A stretch of 64,000 nucleotides of DNA from Achromobacter sp. B7 (lineage in GTDB: Bacteria; Pseudomonadota; Gammaproteobacteria; Burkholderiales; Burkholderiaceae_B): NCBI RefSeq assembly GCF_003600685.1, contig NZ_CP032084.1, forward strand, positions 5,828,001 through 5,892,000. The letters are read 5' to 3'. The translations under genes were made by a program, and so were the position numbers. The stretch's first letter is position 1. Each line of letters starts with the position of its first letter. Positions 26,814 through 35,769 of the stretch are shown piece by piece. The notes beneath the pieces are model-generated. The model did no database searches. It worked only from the letters and a program-made list of their open reading frames with translations, and was not told where the DNA came from.

Positions 26814-26867
26814 GAAAGGCGGGCCTGAAGAATTGAAGCAAGGCGAACTATAACCCTGCCACCGCGC

Positions 26868-28565
26868 TTAAGCCAGGAATGCCGGCTGCGATGACAGGTC
26901 ATGTAATTGACCATTGCACAATTGCAGGCTGCGGTGCACGGCGCCGGGGGGTAGCGCGGCGTGCGTCACCAGCACCACCGACCGGCCGGTCACCGCGCGT
27001 TCCAGGTCGTTGAAGAAGCTGGCCTGGGCGGCGGCGTCCAGCCCGGCGGTGGGTTCGTCCAGCACGATAAGGGCCGCCGGCGACAACAAGGCGCGCGCCA
27101 GACACAGGCGGCGCGCCTGCCCGGCCGACAACTGCGACCCCGTTTCGCCAGCCCAGCTGTCCAGCCCTTCCGGCAGCGCGCGCACAAAGTCGCCCAGGCG
27201 GGCGGCATCCAGCGCGCGCCACAACGCCGCGTCATCGGCGTCGGCGTCGCCGATCAACAGATTGGTGCGCAGCGTGCCCAGGAATACGGGGGCATCTTGC
27301 GACAACAAGGCAATCCGGCGGTGCCAATCACGTTGCGTGCACGCGCGGGCGTCGACGCCGCCAAAGCGCACCTGCCCGGCTTGCGGATCTTCCAGCCGCA
27401 GGATCAGGTGCAACAGCGTGGACTTGCCCACGCCGCTGGCGCCCAGAATGGCCACGCGTTCACCCGGTTCGACATGCAACTGGATGCCGTCCAGCACGGT
27501 GGGACTGGGGTCCGCCGACCGCGCCGGGTAGCGAAACGTCACCCCGTCCAGCTCCAGCGCGCCGCTTTGGGGCAAGCCGCGCGGGTGGGCGGGGTCCTGC
27601 ATGTCGGGTTGGGCCTGCGTGACTTCACGGATGCGCGCGGCGGCAGTCATGGCGGAGCCCATGCGCGACGCGCCCCGCATGATGGGGCCGGCCACCTCAA
27701 AAATGCCTATCACCGCCAGCAGTAGCCCGACCAGTACGGGGCCGTCGATACCGCCGGCTTCGTGGGTGCCCAGGCCGAACCACAGCAATGCCAGCACTGA
27801 CACACCCGCGGCGATCTGCAAGAACCACTGACCGCGTGCGGCGACACGCGCCTGGCTGCGTCGAGCGCGCGCGCTGGCCTCGCACAGGTGCTGAAAATGT
27901 TCGGCGGTCTGCGCCTGCGTGTGCAGCGCGACCATGTCGGCGTGACCTTCCACGGCGTCCAAGGTCGCCGCGCGCAGCCCGGCGGCGCTTTCCTGGGCGG
28001 CCGCGCCGGGTTTTTTCGCGGCGCGCAGCAGCCACAGCGGCACCAGCATGCAGGCGGTCAGCAAGGCCAGCGCAAACGTCAACGCCGCTGCCGGCACCCA
28101 CATTCCCAAAACGGCGGTCAAGACGGCGCCCGCCAACACGGCCGTCGCCAAGGGCGCCAGCACAAAGAGGAATACCGTGTCCAATGCGTCGACGTCGCCC
28201 GTCATGCGCGCGACCAGATCGCCGTTGCGATAGCGGGCGAGTTGTCTCGGGGTCAAACGGATCAACGCGCCAAACACCATGGCGCGCAGGTCGGCCAACA
28301 GGCGCAGCGTGGCGGAATGCCCGACCACGCGATCGGCGTAGCGAGACACGATGCGCAGGAACGACAGGCCGCGCACCAGCGCGGACGGGGCAAACAGGTT
28401 GAACACACCGCCCGCCCCCGCCAAGGCCGCGCCCGTCAGGAACCAGCCCGACACGCCCAGCAAGCCGACGCCGGCAGCAACGGTAGCCAACGCACAGAAC
28501 AATGCGAGCAAAAGCCCGCTTTTTCGGCGCGCGTATAGCGGCAGCAGCAACAGCAGATTCTTCAT
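26868..28565 (-). CDS. cydC: Thiol reductant ABC exporter, subunit CydC
   Basis: CydC forms a heterodimer with CydD that exports glutathione or cysteine (and affects heme) to the periplasm, needed to assemble cytochrome bd. The 565-residue product has a six-helix membrane domain (about 1-310) and an ATPase domain with Walker A GASGVGKST, signature LSAGQARRLCLARA and Walker B LIVLDEPTAGLD. Its start overlaps the cydD stop in ATGA, so the two subunits are coupled. It is the last gene of the cyd cluster. Confidence 0.95.
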   Translation of the reverse strand: MKNLLLLLPLYARRKSGLLLALFCALATVAAGVGLLGVSGWFLTGAALAGAGGVFNLFAPSALVRGLSFLRIVSRYADRVVGHSATLRLLADLRAMVFGALIRLTPRQLARYRNGDLVARMTGDVDALDTVFLFVLAPLATAVLAGAVLTAVLGMWVPAAALTFALALLTACMLVPLWLLRAAKKPGAAAQESAAGLRAATLDAVEGHADMVALHTQAQTAEHFQHLCEASARARRSQARVAARGQWFLQIAAGVSVLALLWFGLGTHEAGGIDGPVLVGLLLAVIGIFEVAGPIMRGASRMGSAMTAAARIREVTQAQPDMQDPAHPRGLPQSGALELDGVTFRYPARSADPSPTVLDGIQLHVEPGERVAILGASGVGKSTLLHLILRLEDPQAGQVRFGGVDARACTQRDWHRRIALLSQDAPVFLGTLRTNLLIGDADADDAALWRALDAARLGDFVRALPEGLDSWAGETGSQLSAGQARRLCLARALLSPAALIVLDEPTAGLDAAAQASFFNDLERAVTGRSVVLVTHAALPPGAVHRSLQLCNGQLHDLSSQPAFLA

Positions 28566-30478
28566 GCGTCTTCCAAGCTGCCGTTGGCCAACCGAAGCAC
28601 CCGGCCGACGCGCGCGGCCACGGCCGGCGAATGCGTGGCCAGCAACAAGGTCCGGCCCACGGCAAATTCCAGAATTTCCTCAAGCACGCGCGCCTGCGTC
28701 GTTTCGTCCAGATGCGCGGTGGGCTCGTCCAGCAGGATCAGCCCCGGGTCGCGCAGGAACAAGCGCGCCAGCGCCACGCGCTGCGCCTGCCCGCCTGACA
28801 AGCCATGGCCACGGCTGCCCAGCAGCGTATCCAGGCCTTGCGGCAGGGCATCGGTAAACGCCAGCACGCACGCGCGGCGCGCGGCTTCGTGCACGTCGGC
28901 ATCGGACGCGGCTGGGCGGCCCAGGCGGATGTTGTCGGCGATGGACCCGGCCAATAGCTGGGGCGTCTGGCCGATCAACGCCACGCGCCCGCGCAAAGCG
29001 GCTTCGTCCCATGCCTCAAGCGGCAGGCCGTCGACGAGGATATGGCCCTGGTGGGGGCGCAGGCGGGCGATGGCCTCGATCAGCGTCGACTTGCCGATGC
29101 CGCTGGGACCCATCAACGCGGCGTGTTCGCCGGGCGCCAGCGTTAGCGAGGCATCAGACAGCACCGGTTGCGCGCGGCCCGGCGCCAGCACGGTCAGCGC
29201 GGACACCGACAGTGCCGCCGCCGACAAGTGCGATCGGGCGGTGGCGTAGGGGGGGCTTTGCAGTGGCGGTTGCGATGGCGAGTGCGGTTGCGGCTGCGGC
29301 TGCGGCTGCGGCTGCGGCTGCGGTTGCCGTTGCGGTTGCAGCTGCGGTTGCGGTTGCCGTTGCGGTTGCCGTTGCGGTTGCAGCTGCGGTTGCGGTTGCG
29401 GTTGCGGTTGCCCTTGGGTCCGCCCCGGTTCGGCGGCATCGTCCAGGGGCAAGCCGTCGAACAGCACCGCGATCTGCGTCACGGCGGCCAGCGCGGTGGC
29501 GCGGTCGTGATAATGCGCGGCGAACTGGCGCAGCGGTGCGTAGACTTCGGGCGCCATCAGCAGGCAGAACAAGCCCGCCTGCAACGTCAGGGGCGACCAG
29601 CGCACATCCAGGAAGCCCAGGTACGTCAAGCCGATGTACACGGCCACGCCCGCCACGCCCAGCGCGGCGAAGAATTCCAGCACGGCGGACGACAGGAACG
29701 CGATGCGCAGCACCGACATCGTGCGCTGGCGCAGCGCGTCGCTGGCGGCCACGACCGAGGCGGCTTCGGCGTCGGCGCGGCCATACAGTTTCAGTGTCGA
29801 CAAGCCGCGCAAGCGATCCGCGAAGAAGCCCGACAAGCGGGCAAAGGCGCGCAGATGGCGGCGGCTGGCGCCTTGCGCGCCCCACCCCACCAGCGCCATG
29901 AACAAGGGAATGAGCGGCGCCGTGATCAGCAGCACCAGGCCGGCCACCACGTCCACCGGCAGCAGCACCACCGAAAACGCCACGGGCAATAACGCCGCGG
30001 CGGCCATGGCGGGCAGGTACTTGGCAAAGAAGCCGTCCAGCGCTTCCACCTGGTCCACGACCGCGCTGGCCAATTCGCCCGAGGCCTTGCCACGCGTCCA
30101 GTAAGGCCCCTTGGCTACCATTCGCGAAAACAGGGACTGGCGCACGTGGCGCTTGATGCGTTCCGCGGCATCGGCGCCGGCGCGTTCGCCCGCCCAGGTG
30201 ATGGTGGCGCGCAGCAGCATCAACGCCGCGATGGCCAGGATGCTGGCCAGCAGTTGCTGGCGCGGCGCGTGCTGAACGATTGCGGCGTCCAGCACACGCG
30301 CGAGCAACCACGCCTGCACCACCAGCAACGCGCCGCTGACCAGCGGCGCGGCGCCGGCGAGCATCAAGCCGGGCCTGGCCGCCTTGGCCAGCGTCATCAA
30401 CCACCGCGATTGTTCGCGCGGCGGTTTCTGCAAACTGGCCGACGGGTCATGCTCCAGGCTGCTGGCGCCGCCGCTCAC
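28562..30478 (-). CDS. cydD: Thiol reductant ABC exporter, subunit CydD, with Pro-Gln repeat linker
   Basis: The 638-residue partner of CydC has a membrane domain (about 30-340) and an ATPase domain with Walker A GPSGIGKSTLIEAI, signature LSGGQAQRVALARLF and Walker B LILLDEPTAHLD. Between them (about 356-398) lies a low-complexity (Pro-Gln/Leu/Arg) run encoded by a degenerate hexanucleotide repeat, which is not part of the family fold. It makes the protein about 50 residues longer than usual. It starts with GTG at 30478 inside the cydX stop (GTGA) and ends coupled to cydC. Confidence 0.94.
   Translation of the reverse strand: MSGGASSLEHDPSASLQKPPREQSRWLMTLAKAARPGLMLAGAAPLVSGALLVVQAWLLARVLDAAIVQHAPRQQLLASILAIAALMLLRATITWAGERAGADAAERIKRHVRQSLFSRMVAKGPYWTRGKASGELASAVVDQVEALDGFFAKYLPAMAAAALLPVAFSVVLLPVDVVAGLVLLITAPLIPLFMALVGWGAQGASRRHLRAFARLSGFFADRLRGLSTLKLYGRADAEAASVVAASDALRQRTMSVLRIAFLSSAVLEFFAALGVAGVAVYIGLTYLGFLDVRWSPLTLQAGLFCLLMAPEVYAPLRQFAAHYHDRATALAAVTQIAVLFDGLPLDDAAEPGRTQGQPQPQPQPQLQPQRQPQRQPQPQLQPQRQPQPQPQPQPQPQPHSPSQPPLQSPPYATARSHLSAAALSVSALTVLAPGRAQPVLSDASLTLAPGEHAALMGPSGIGKSTLIEAIARLRPHQGHILVDGLPLEAWDEAALRGRVALIGQTPQLLAGSIADNIRLGRPAASDADVHEAARRACVLAFTDALPQGLDTLLGSRGHGLSGGQAQRVALARLFLRDPGLILLDEPTAHLDETTQARVLEEILEFAVGRTLLLATHSPAVAARVGRVLRLANGSLEDA
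29284..29411. repeat. Degenerate hexanucleotide repeat (GGTTGC/GGCTGC) inside cydD
   Basis: About 21 tandem copies of a 6-base unit, mostly GGTTGC or GGCTGC with CCGTTGC and CAGCTGC variants, read on the plus strand. On the coding strand this gives alternating Gln and Pro (some Arg or Leu). Because the unit is a multiple of three, copy-number change would alter linker length without breaking the frame. Confidence 0.9.
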
Positions 30479-30600
30479 TCGTCGTTACGGCTGACGCGCG
30501 GGTCGTGCGAGTGACCTTCGCGCAGCTCGAACCACATGGCGTTGAGGATGGCAAAAGCGCATGCCAGGCCCAGGCCGAGTATCCATGAGAAATACCACAT
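30475..30600 (-). CDS. cydX: Cytochrome bd small subunit CydX (YbgT family)
   Basis: A 41-residue membrane peptide beginning MWYFSWILGLGLACAFAILN and continuing AMWFELREG. This is the CydX pattern: MWYF at the start, one transmembrane helix with the C-A-F, and the N-x-MWxE motif, then a short polar tail. CydX binds CydA and stabilises the heme site of the bd oxidase. It lies 13 bases after cydB and its TGA overlaps the cydD GTG start. It is easily missed because of its size. Confidence 0.93.
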   Translation of the reverse strand: MWYFSWILGLGLACAFAILNAMWFELREGHSHDPRVSRNDE

Positions 30601-30613
30601 GAGGCGGCTCCTT

Positions 30614-31768
30614 TTAGTACGAATTGGGCGTGCCGCCCACGGATTCATGGGTGACCTTGCCGCGCATGACGCGATACACCCACGCGGTGTACAGCGTCAC
30701 GATCGGCAGGAACACAGCCACGGCAATCACCATGATCCACAGCGTCAGGTGGCTGGACGAACCGTCCCAGATGGTCAGGCCGGCTTGCGGCTTGGTCGAG
30801 GACGGCATGACGAACGGGAACAGCGCAAAACCCACCGTCAGGATGACGCCCGTGATCGACAACGCCGATGCCAGGAACGCCAGCATGTTGGCGCGCGCCG
30901 TCAACAGCAGCACCACCAGCAGCGCGCCGCCCACGCCCAGCGCGGGCGCAATCCACATCAACGGCCACGTCGCGTAGTTGGCCATCCACGCACCGGACTG
31001 CACCGCCACGGTCTTGAGCATGGGGTCGGACGGGCCGCCCATGTTGACCGCGCTGGTGATGGTGTGGCCGCCTATGCCGCCGGCCACCCAGAAACCACCC
31101 GCCACGAACAGCGCCGCGGTCAGCAGGCCGGCCAGCCGCCCCCAATTGCGGGCGCGCGAGGACACGGGATCGTCCGTGCGCCAGGCCAGCAGCACCGCGC
31201 CGTGCATGGCCAGCATCACCACGCTGAGCACGCCGGCCAGCAAGGCGAACGGCGCGAACAGCTGATAGAAGTGCCCTTCGTAGATCGGCCGCAACGTCAC
31301 GGGGTCAAAGGTGAACGGCACGCCCAGGATGATGTTGCCCATCGCTACACCGAACACCAGCGAGGCCACCACGCCTGAAAAGCACAGCACGCCATCCCAG
31401 CTGTTGCGCCAGCGCGTGCCTTCCATCTTGCTGCGGTACTTGAAGCCCACGGGGCGCAGGATCAGCGCGATCAGCACCAGCATCATCGCCAGGTAGAAGC
31501 CGGAAAAGGATGCTGCGTACAACAACGGCCACGCGGCAAAGATGGCGCCGCCCGCCGTGATCAACCACACCTGGTTGCCTTCCCAGACCGGGCCGACAAC
31601 GTTGATGACGATGCGGCGTTCGGCGTCCGTCTTGGCCACCACGGGCAGCAAGGCGGCCACGCCCAGGTCAAAGCCGTCCATGACGGCAAAACCGATCAGC
31701 AAGGCGCCCAGCAGCACCCACCAGATGACACGCAAGGTGCCGTAATCAAAAGGAATCAGGGTATCCAT
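30614..31768 (-). CDS. cydB: Cytochrome bd ubiquinol oxidase subunit II
   Basis: The 384-residue, highly hydrophobic product has the CydB opening [35 protein letters not shown] segment, an [20 protein letters not shown] motif, and about eight to nine transmembrane helices, ending MRGKVTHE. CydB supports CydA in the quinol-oxidising, oxygen-reducing bd complex of the inner membrane. It follows cydA by 14 bases. Length agrees with the family. Confidence 0.97.
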   Translation of the reverse strand: MDTLIPFDYGTLRVIWWVLLGALLIGFAVMDGFDLGVAALLPVVAKTDAERRIVINVVGPVWEGNQVWLITAGGAIFAAWPLLYAASFSGFYLAMMLVLIALILRPVGFKYRSKMEGTRWRNSWDGVLCFSGVVASLVFGVAMGNIILGVPFTFDPVTLRPIYEGHFYQLFAPFALLAGVLSVVMLAMHGAVLLAWRTDDPVSSRARNWGRLAGLLTAALFVAGGFWVAGGIGGHTITSAVNMGGPSDPMLKTVAVQSGAWMANYATWPLMWIAPALGVGGALLVVLLLTARANMLAFLASALSITGVILTVGFALFPFVMPSSTKPQAGLTIWDGSSSHLTLWIMVIAVAVFLPIVTLYTAWVYRVMRGKVTHESVGGTPNSY

Positions 31769-31782
31769 GTGCTTGTCTCCGC

Positions 31783-33357
31783 TTAGGCGCGCACGGCGGC
31801 GCGCACAGGATCGGCGGCGGCGTCGCTTGCCACCGGCCCATCGGATTTCGGACCCGCCTTGATGGCGTGCAACATGACCTTCACGCCGATGATCAGCAAG
31901 ACGGTGTACAGCACCAGGAAGATGGCAAGGCTGATGGCCAGGTCGGCAATCGTCAGGCCGGATGCCGCGTAGTACGTCGGCAGCACGCCTTCAATCACCC
32001 AGGGCTGGCGGCCATACTCGGCCACGAACCAGCCGCTTTCAATGGCGACCCAGGGCAGCGGCAAGCTCCACAGCGCCACCTTCAACAAGCCACGGCGACT
32101 GTCCAGGCGGCCGCGCGAGGCCAGCCAGAACGCCACGCCGAAGAACAGGATCAGGTACATGCCCACCGCGACCATGATGCGGAACGCCCAGAACAACGGC
32201 GCCACGTTTGGCACGGTGTCGATCGCGGCCTGCTTGATGTCGGCCTCGGTCACCTTGGTCATGTCTTCTTGATAGCGCTTGACCAGCAGCGCGTAGCCCA
32301 GGTCCGGCCAGGTCTTGTCAAAGACCATGCGCGCGTCCGTGTCCTTGGGGTTGGCGCGGATCTTCTGCAAGGCTTCATACGCCACCATGCCGTCGCGGAT
32401 GCGGTTTTCGGCGCGCAGGATCAGGTCGTCGATACCCAGCAGCGGCGTGGTCAGCGAACGCGTACCGATGATGCCCATGACGTACGGGATCTCGATGGCG
32501 AAGTCGTTCTTGCGTTCGGCCTGGTTGGGTATCGCGATCAGGTTGAAGGACGCGGGCGCGGGCTCGGTATGCCACATGGATTCCATGGCCGCGATCTTCA
32601 TCTTCTGGTGCTCGGTGGTCAGGTAGCCGCTTTCGTCACCCAGCACCACCACCGACAGCGCACCCGCCAAGCCGAAGCTGGCGGCCACGGCCATCGAGCG
32701 CTTGGCCAGGTCGGTATGACGGCCCTTCAGCAGGTACCAGGCGCTGATCGACATCACGAACATGGCGCCCGCGACGTAGCCGGCGCTGACCGTGTGCACG
32801 AACTTGGCCTGCGCCACCGGGTTGAAGATCACCGCGGCGAAGTCGGTCATCTCCATGCGCATGGTGTCGGGGTTGAAGATGGCGCCCACCGGATTCTGCA
32901 TCCAGCCGTTGGCGATCAGGATCCACAGCGCCGAAAAGTTGGTGCCGAACGCCACCAGCCAGGTCACGACCAGGTGGCTGACCTTGGACATGCGGTTCCA
33001 GCCGAAGAAGAACAGGCCGACGAAGGTGGCTTCCAGGAAGAAGGCCATCAGCCCTTCCAGCGCAAGCGGCGCGCCGAAAATATCACCCACGTAGTGGCTG
33101 TAGTAGGACCAGTTCATGCCGAACTGGAACTCCATCACCACGCCGGTGGCCACGCCCAAGGCAAAGTTGATGCCGAACAGCGTGCCCCAGAACATCGTCA
33201 TCCGTTTCCAGATGGGGCGACCGGTCATGACGTACACGCTTTCCATGATGGCCAGCATGAACGACAGGCCAAGCGTGAGGGGGACGAACAGGAAATGGTA
33301 AAGCGCGGTCGCGGCAAACTGGAATCGCGACAGGTTGACGACGTCTAGATCAATCAT
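31783..33357 (-). CDS. cydA: Cytochrome bd ubiquinol oxidase subunit I
   Basis: CydA carries hemes b558, b595 and d and oxidises quinol with high oxygen affinity. The 524-residue product has the axial histidine in [17 protein letters not shown] near residue 19, [18 protein letters not shown], the GRQPW signature in [13 protein letters not shown], and a Q-loop between helices 6 and 7 (about 250-385). The loop's size and the total length are those of the long (E. coli-type) oxidase. It begins the cydABXDC unit, 128 bases after the gbsR-like regulator gene. Confidence 0.98.
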   Translation of the reverse strand: MIDLDVVNLSRFQFAATALYHFLFVPLTLGLSFMLAIMESVYVMTGRPIWKRMTMFWGTLFGINFALGVATGVVMEFQFGMNWSYYSHYVGDIFGAPLALEGLMAFFLEATFVGLFFFGWNRMSKVSHLVVTWLVAFGTNFSALWILIANGWMQNPVGAIFNPDTMRMEMTDFAAVIFNPVAQAKFVHTVSAGYVAGAMFVMSISAWYLLKGRHTDLAKRSMAVAASFGLAGALSVVVLGDESGYLTTEHQKMKIAAMESMWHTEPAPASFNLIAIPNQAERKNDFAIEIPYVMGIIGTRSLTTPLLGIDDLILRAENRIRDGMVAYEALQKIRANPKDTDARMVFDKTWPDLGYALLVKRYQEDMTKVTEADIKQAAIDTVPNVAPLFWAFRIMVAVGMYLILFFGVAFWLASRGRLDSRRGLLKVALWSLPLPWVAIESGWFVAEYGRQPWVIEGVLPTYYAASGLTIADLAISLAIFLVLYTVLLIIGVKVMLHAIKAGPKSDGPVASDAAADPVRAAVRA

Positions 33358-33456
33358 TGGGGCGCTCCCAAGCAGTCAAGACACCGTGGCAACCGGCGTG
33401 GTTCCCAGGCCGACTCTGGCGCCATGTTACGGGCGATGGATACAACTTCATAGCAG

Positions 33457-33466
33457 TTTCCTGAAA
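33457..33466. promoter_or_regulatory. TTTCCTGAAA element upstream of cydA, possible regulator site
   Basis: This 10-mer lies about 100 bases upstream of the cydA start, between it and the gbsR-like gene. The 9 bases TTCCTGAAA recur exactly at 34099-34107 upstream of the gbsR-like gene, in a palindrome. A shared site for the linked regulator is the natural guess, though 9 bases can recur by chance. Confidence 0.35.
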
Positions 33467-33485
33467 AATCGGGGCGCATGGCAGC

Positions 33486-34031
33486 TCAATCCTTGCCCCG
33501 CAATTTGCCGGCGAAGCCCAGCACTTTCTGCACTTGCGAACCCAGTCGCATGAGCTTCTGCACGGTCTCCGGGGGCAGGCGTTGAACCTCGTCGAACCAT
33601 CCAGACGACAGTTCGATGAGTTCCAGCATTTCGGTCATGCGTTGTTGCGCGTAGGCGTCGTTGGGCCCCGACGGGGTCTCCAGGAGGGTGTCGCGCAGCA
33701 GGGTCATCGTGGGATTGATTTCGCGCTTGCGCTTTTCTTCCATCAGGATGCGGAAGATTTCCCAAACGTCTTTGGGCGTTTCGAAGTAATCGCGCCGGTC
33801 ACCGACTTGGTGGACCAGCTTGACCAGGCGCCACGATTGCAACTCCTTCAGGCCCAGGCTGACGTTCGAGCGCGAAAAACCCAGCGTCTCGGCAATTTCG
33901 TCGGCATTCAGGGGATCCGGGTGCAGGAACAGCAGCGCGTAGATCTGGCCAACCGTGCGGTTCACACCCCAACGGCTGCCCATTTCGCCAAAGTGCAAGA
34001 CGAAACGTTCGTTTTGAGGGGTAAGAACCAT
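33486..34031 (-). CDS. GbsR/MarR-family transcriptional regulator linked to cydABXDC
   Basis: The 181-residue protein has the GbsR-type winged helix: VNRTVGQIYALLFLHPDPLNADEIAETLGFSRSNVSLGLKELQS, with HTH at about 37-62 and the wing HQVGDRRDYF. The C-terminal half is helical and charged (EEKRKREINP) and acts as the dimerisation or sensing region in relatives such as GbsR and MarR. It is transcribed in the same direction as the cyd genes, directly upstream. Regulation of cytochrome bd by this protein is inferred from position and from the shared 9-mer. Confidence 0.9.
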   Translation of the reverse strand: MVLTPQNERFVLHFGEMGSRWGVNRTVGQIYALLFLHPDPLNADEIAETLGFSRSNVSLGLKELQSWRLVKLVHQVGDRRDYFETPKDVWEIFRILMEEKRKREINPTMTLLRDTLLETPSGPNDAYAQQRMTEMLELIELSSGWFDEVQRLPPETVQKLMRLGSQVQKVLGFAGKLRGKD

Positions 34032-34089
34032 GTTTTTATTGCGCCGAAGGACTAGAGCGCGGCGATCTGGAGAGATCCAGTTACACCGC

Positions 34090-34107
34090 TTTCAGACATT
34101 CCTGAAA
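34090..34107. promoter_or_regulatory. Palindrome TTTCAG-N6-CTGAAA upstream of the gbsR-like gene
   Basis: Perfect 6-base arms flank ACATTC about 60 bases upstream of the regulator's start at 34031. The right half includes TTCCTGAAA, shared with the cydA upstream region. A nearby overlapping palindrome, GATCTGGAGAGATC (34064-34077), is closer to the start. Both are candidates for autoregulation. Confidence 0.4.
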
Positions 34108-34337
34108 TTATCGAACAAACTGTGCGATTACGCAAACCACAATATCGGCAGGGGCAAAGACGCAAGCGACGCTTCTTGGCTGGAATACGACGGGTGAAAT
34201 GGCGAGGGAGGGGAAACGACCGGGTGGAATCGACGGTCACCGCTGCGGGTGACAGGCAACGACAACAGCCACCGGCCCGAAGGGCGCGGCGGCTGTGAAG
34301 GTATGGAAAAACCTGCGGCTATTCAGGCTATCTAATA

Positions 34338-34389
34338 GAGCCTGCCCCGAGAGCCTGTCCTGAGAGCCTTCCCCAAGAGCCGGCACCGG
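34338..34389. repeat. Four degenerate tandem copies of a 13-base unit
   Basis: Units GAGCCTGCCCCGA, GAGCCTGTCCTGA, GAGCCTTCCCCAA and GAGCCGGCACCGG follow each other without gaps, 57-108 bases downstream of purT's stop. The first five bases are constant. Function is unknown. Confidence 0.8.
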
Positions 34390-34446
34390 GCCACATCAAG
34401 AGGCCCAGGCGTGGGGAAAGCCTGAGGAAATGGGATGCCCGAGCTT

Positions 34447-35664
34447 TTAGCCCGCCTTGACGGTCACGGCGGCGGAAACGCGCTTGGCCTTGGCGCGCGC
34501 GGCGGCCACGTCGTCGGCCACGGCCAGGCCCACGCCCATGCGGCGCTTGACGAAGGATTCCGGCTTGCCGAACAGCCGGATGTCGGTGCCCGGTTCGGCC
34601 AGCGCTTCAGCCACGTTGTGAAAGGACACGGCGGCGGCGTCCACGCCGCCATAGATCACGCTGCTGGCGCCGGGCTGGCGCAGGCTGGTGTCCACCGGCA
34701 GGCCCAGCAAGGCGCGGGCGTGCAATTCAAATTCGTTCTGGGTCTGGGTAATCAGGGTGACCATGCCGGTGTCATGCGGACGCGGGCTGACTTCCGAGAA
34801 CCAGACCTGGTCCCCCGCCACGAACAGCTCGACACCGAAGATGCCCAGGCCGCCCAGATCCGACGTGACGGCCAGCGCGATTTCTCGGGCGCGTTCCAGC
34901 GCGGCGGGCGACATGGGATGCGGCTGCCAGCTTTCAACGTAGTCACCGTCAACCTGCTTGTGGCCGATCGGCTCGCAATAACGGGTTTCGACCTGGCCGT
35001 CGGCGCCGCGCGCGCGCACCGTCAGCAGGGTGATTTCGTAGTCGAAGCGGATGAACCCTTCAACAATCGCCCGGCCCCCGCCTACCCGGCCGCCTTCCTG
35101 GGCATAGCGCCAGGACTGGGCGACGTCATCCGCGCTTTTGATGACGGATTGGCCCTTGCCGGACGAGGACATCACCGGCTTGATGACGCAGGGGTACCCG
35201 ATGCCGCCGTCAATGGCGGCGCGCAATTCTTCTTCGGTGTCGACAAAACGGTAGGGAGAAGTGGGCAGGCCCAGCGTCTCGGCCGCCAGGCGGCGGATGC
35301 CCTCGCGGTTCATGGTCAACTGGGCGGCGCGCGCGGTCGGCGTCACGCGGGCCACGCCCGCCGCTTCCAGCTCGACCAGCAAACTGGTGGCAATGGCCTC
35401 GATTTCGGGGACAATAACGTGCGGCTGTTCCTGCTGGATGATCTTTTTCAGGGCGTCCGCGTCGGTCATGGACACCACATGCGCACGGTGCGCCACCTGA
35501 TGGCCCGGCGCGTCGGCGTACCGATCCACCGCAATGACTTCCACGCCCAGCCTTTGCAGGGCAATGATGACCTCTTTGCCCAATTCGCCCGAACCGAGCA
35601 GCATGACTCGGGTGGCCAGGGGGGACAGGGGCGTGCCAAGGACGGGGCTGGAAATGCTGGACAT
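34447..35664 (-). CDS. purT: Formate-dependent phosphoribosylglycinamide formyltransferase (GAR transformylase 2)
   Basis: PurT formylates GAR in purine synthesis using formate and ATP instead of formyl-tetrahydrofolate. The 405-residue ATP-grasp protein shows [19 protein letters not shown] at the N terminus, [10 protein letters not shown], the [12 protein letters not shown] nucleotide loop, [12 protein letters not shown], and [19 protein letters not shown] set the start at ATG 35664 ([10 protein letters not shown]), because the 123 upstream in-frame residues are not family-like. It diverges from kdsD over 105 bases. Confidence 0.96.
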   Translation of the reverse strand: MSSISSPVLGTPLSPLATRVMLLGSGELGKEVIIALQRLGVEVIAVDRYADAPGHQVAHRAHVVSMTDADALKKIIQQEQPHVIVPEIEAIATSLLVELEAAGVARVTPTARAAQLTMNREGIRRLAAETLGLPTSPYRFVDTEEELRAAIDGGIGYPCVIKPVMSSSGKGQSVIKSADDVAQSWRYAQEGGRVGGGRAIVEGFIRFDYEITLLTVRARGADGQVETRYCEPIGHKQVDGDYVESWQPHPMSPAALERAREIALAVTSDLGGLGIFGVELFVAGDQVWFSEVSPRPHDTGMVTLITQTQNEFELHARALLGLPVDTSLRQPGASSVIYGGVDAAAVSFHNVAEALAEPGTDIRLFGKPESFVKRRMGVGLAVADDVAAARAKAKRVSAAVTVKAG

Positions 35665-35769
35665 GGAGCGGGCCTGGATAAGAAGAATTGAAAGCCGTTG
35701 AAAAGAGCCGCCAGAATGCCATACGGCCCTGGCGGGGGCAAACCCGCCCACTGATATTAAAATCCCCGC

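Larger units (their letters stand above)
34032..34446. other. Intergenic region between purT and the gbsR-like gene
   Basis: This 415-base gap should hold the promoter of the gbsR-like gene on its left. It contains palindromes at 34064-34080 and 34090-34107 and a four-copy 13-base tandem repeat at 34338-34389. The rest (about 34110-34330) shows no supported gene; a short frame at 34052-34240 lacks a ribosome site and protein-like composition. Confidence 0.55.

Noticed and set aside
29011..29901. Open frames with long Ala-Val runs opposite cydD
   Set aside because: They arise from the hexanucleotide tract read in the other frames; the CydD frame keeps Walker A, signature and Walker B motifs on both sides of the tract.
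33358..33485. Search for an FNR box (TTGAT-N4-ATCAA) upstream of cydA
   Set aside because: No match good enough to report was found in the gap or ahead of the gbsR-like gene.
34052..34240. 62-codon frame upstream of the gbsR-like gene
   Set aside because: No ribosome site, Arg/Pro/Cys-rich composition and overlap with probable regulatory palindromes; unlikely to be a gene.
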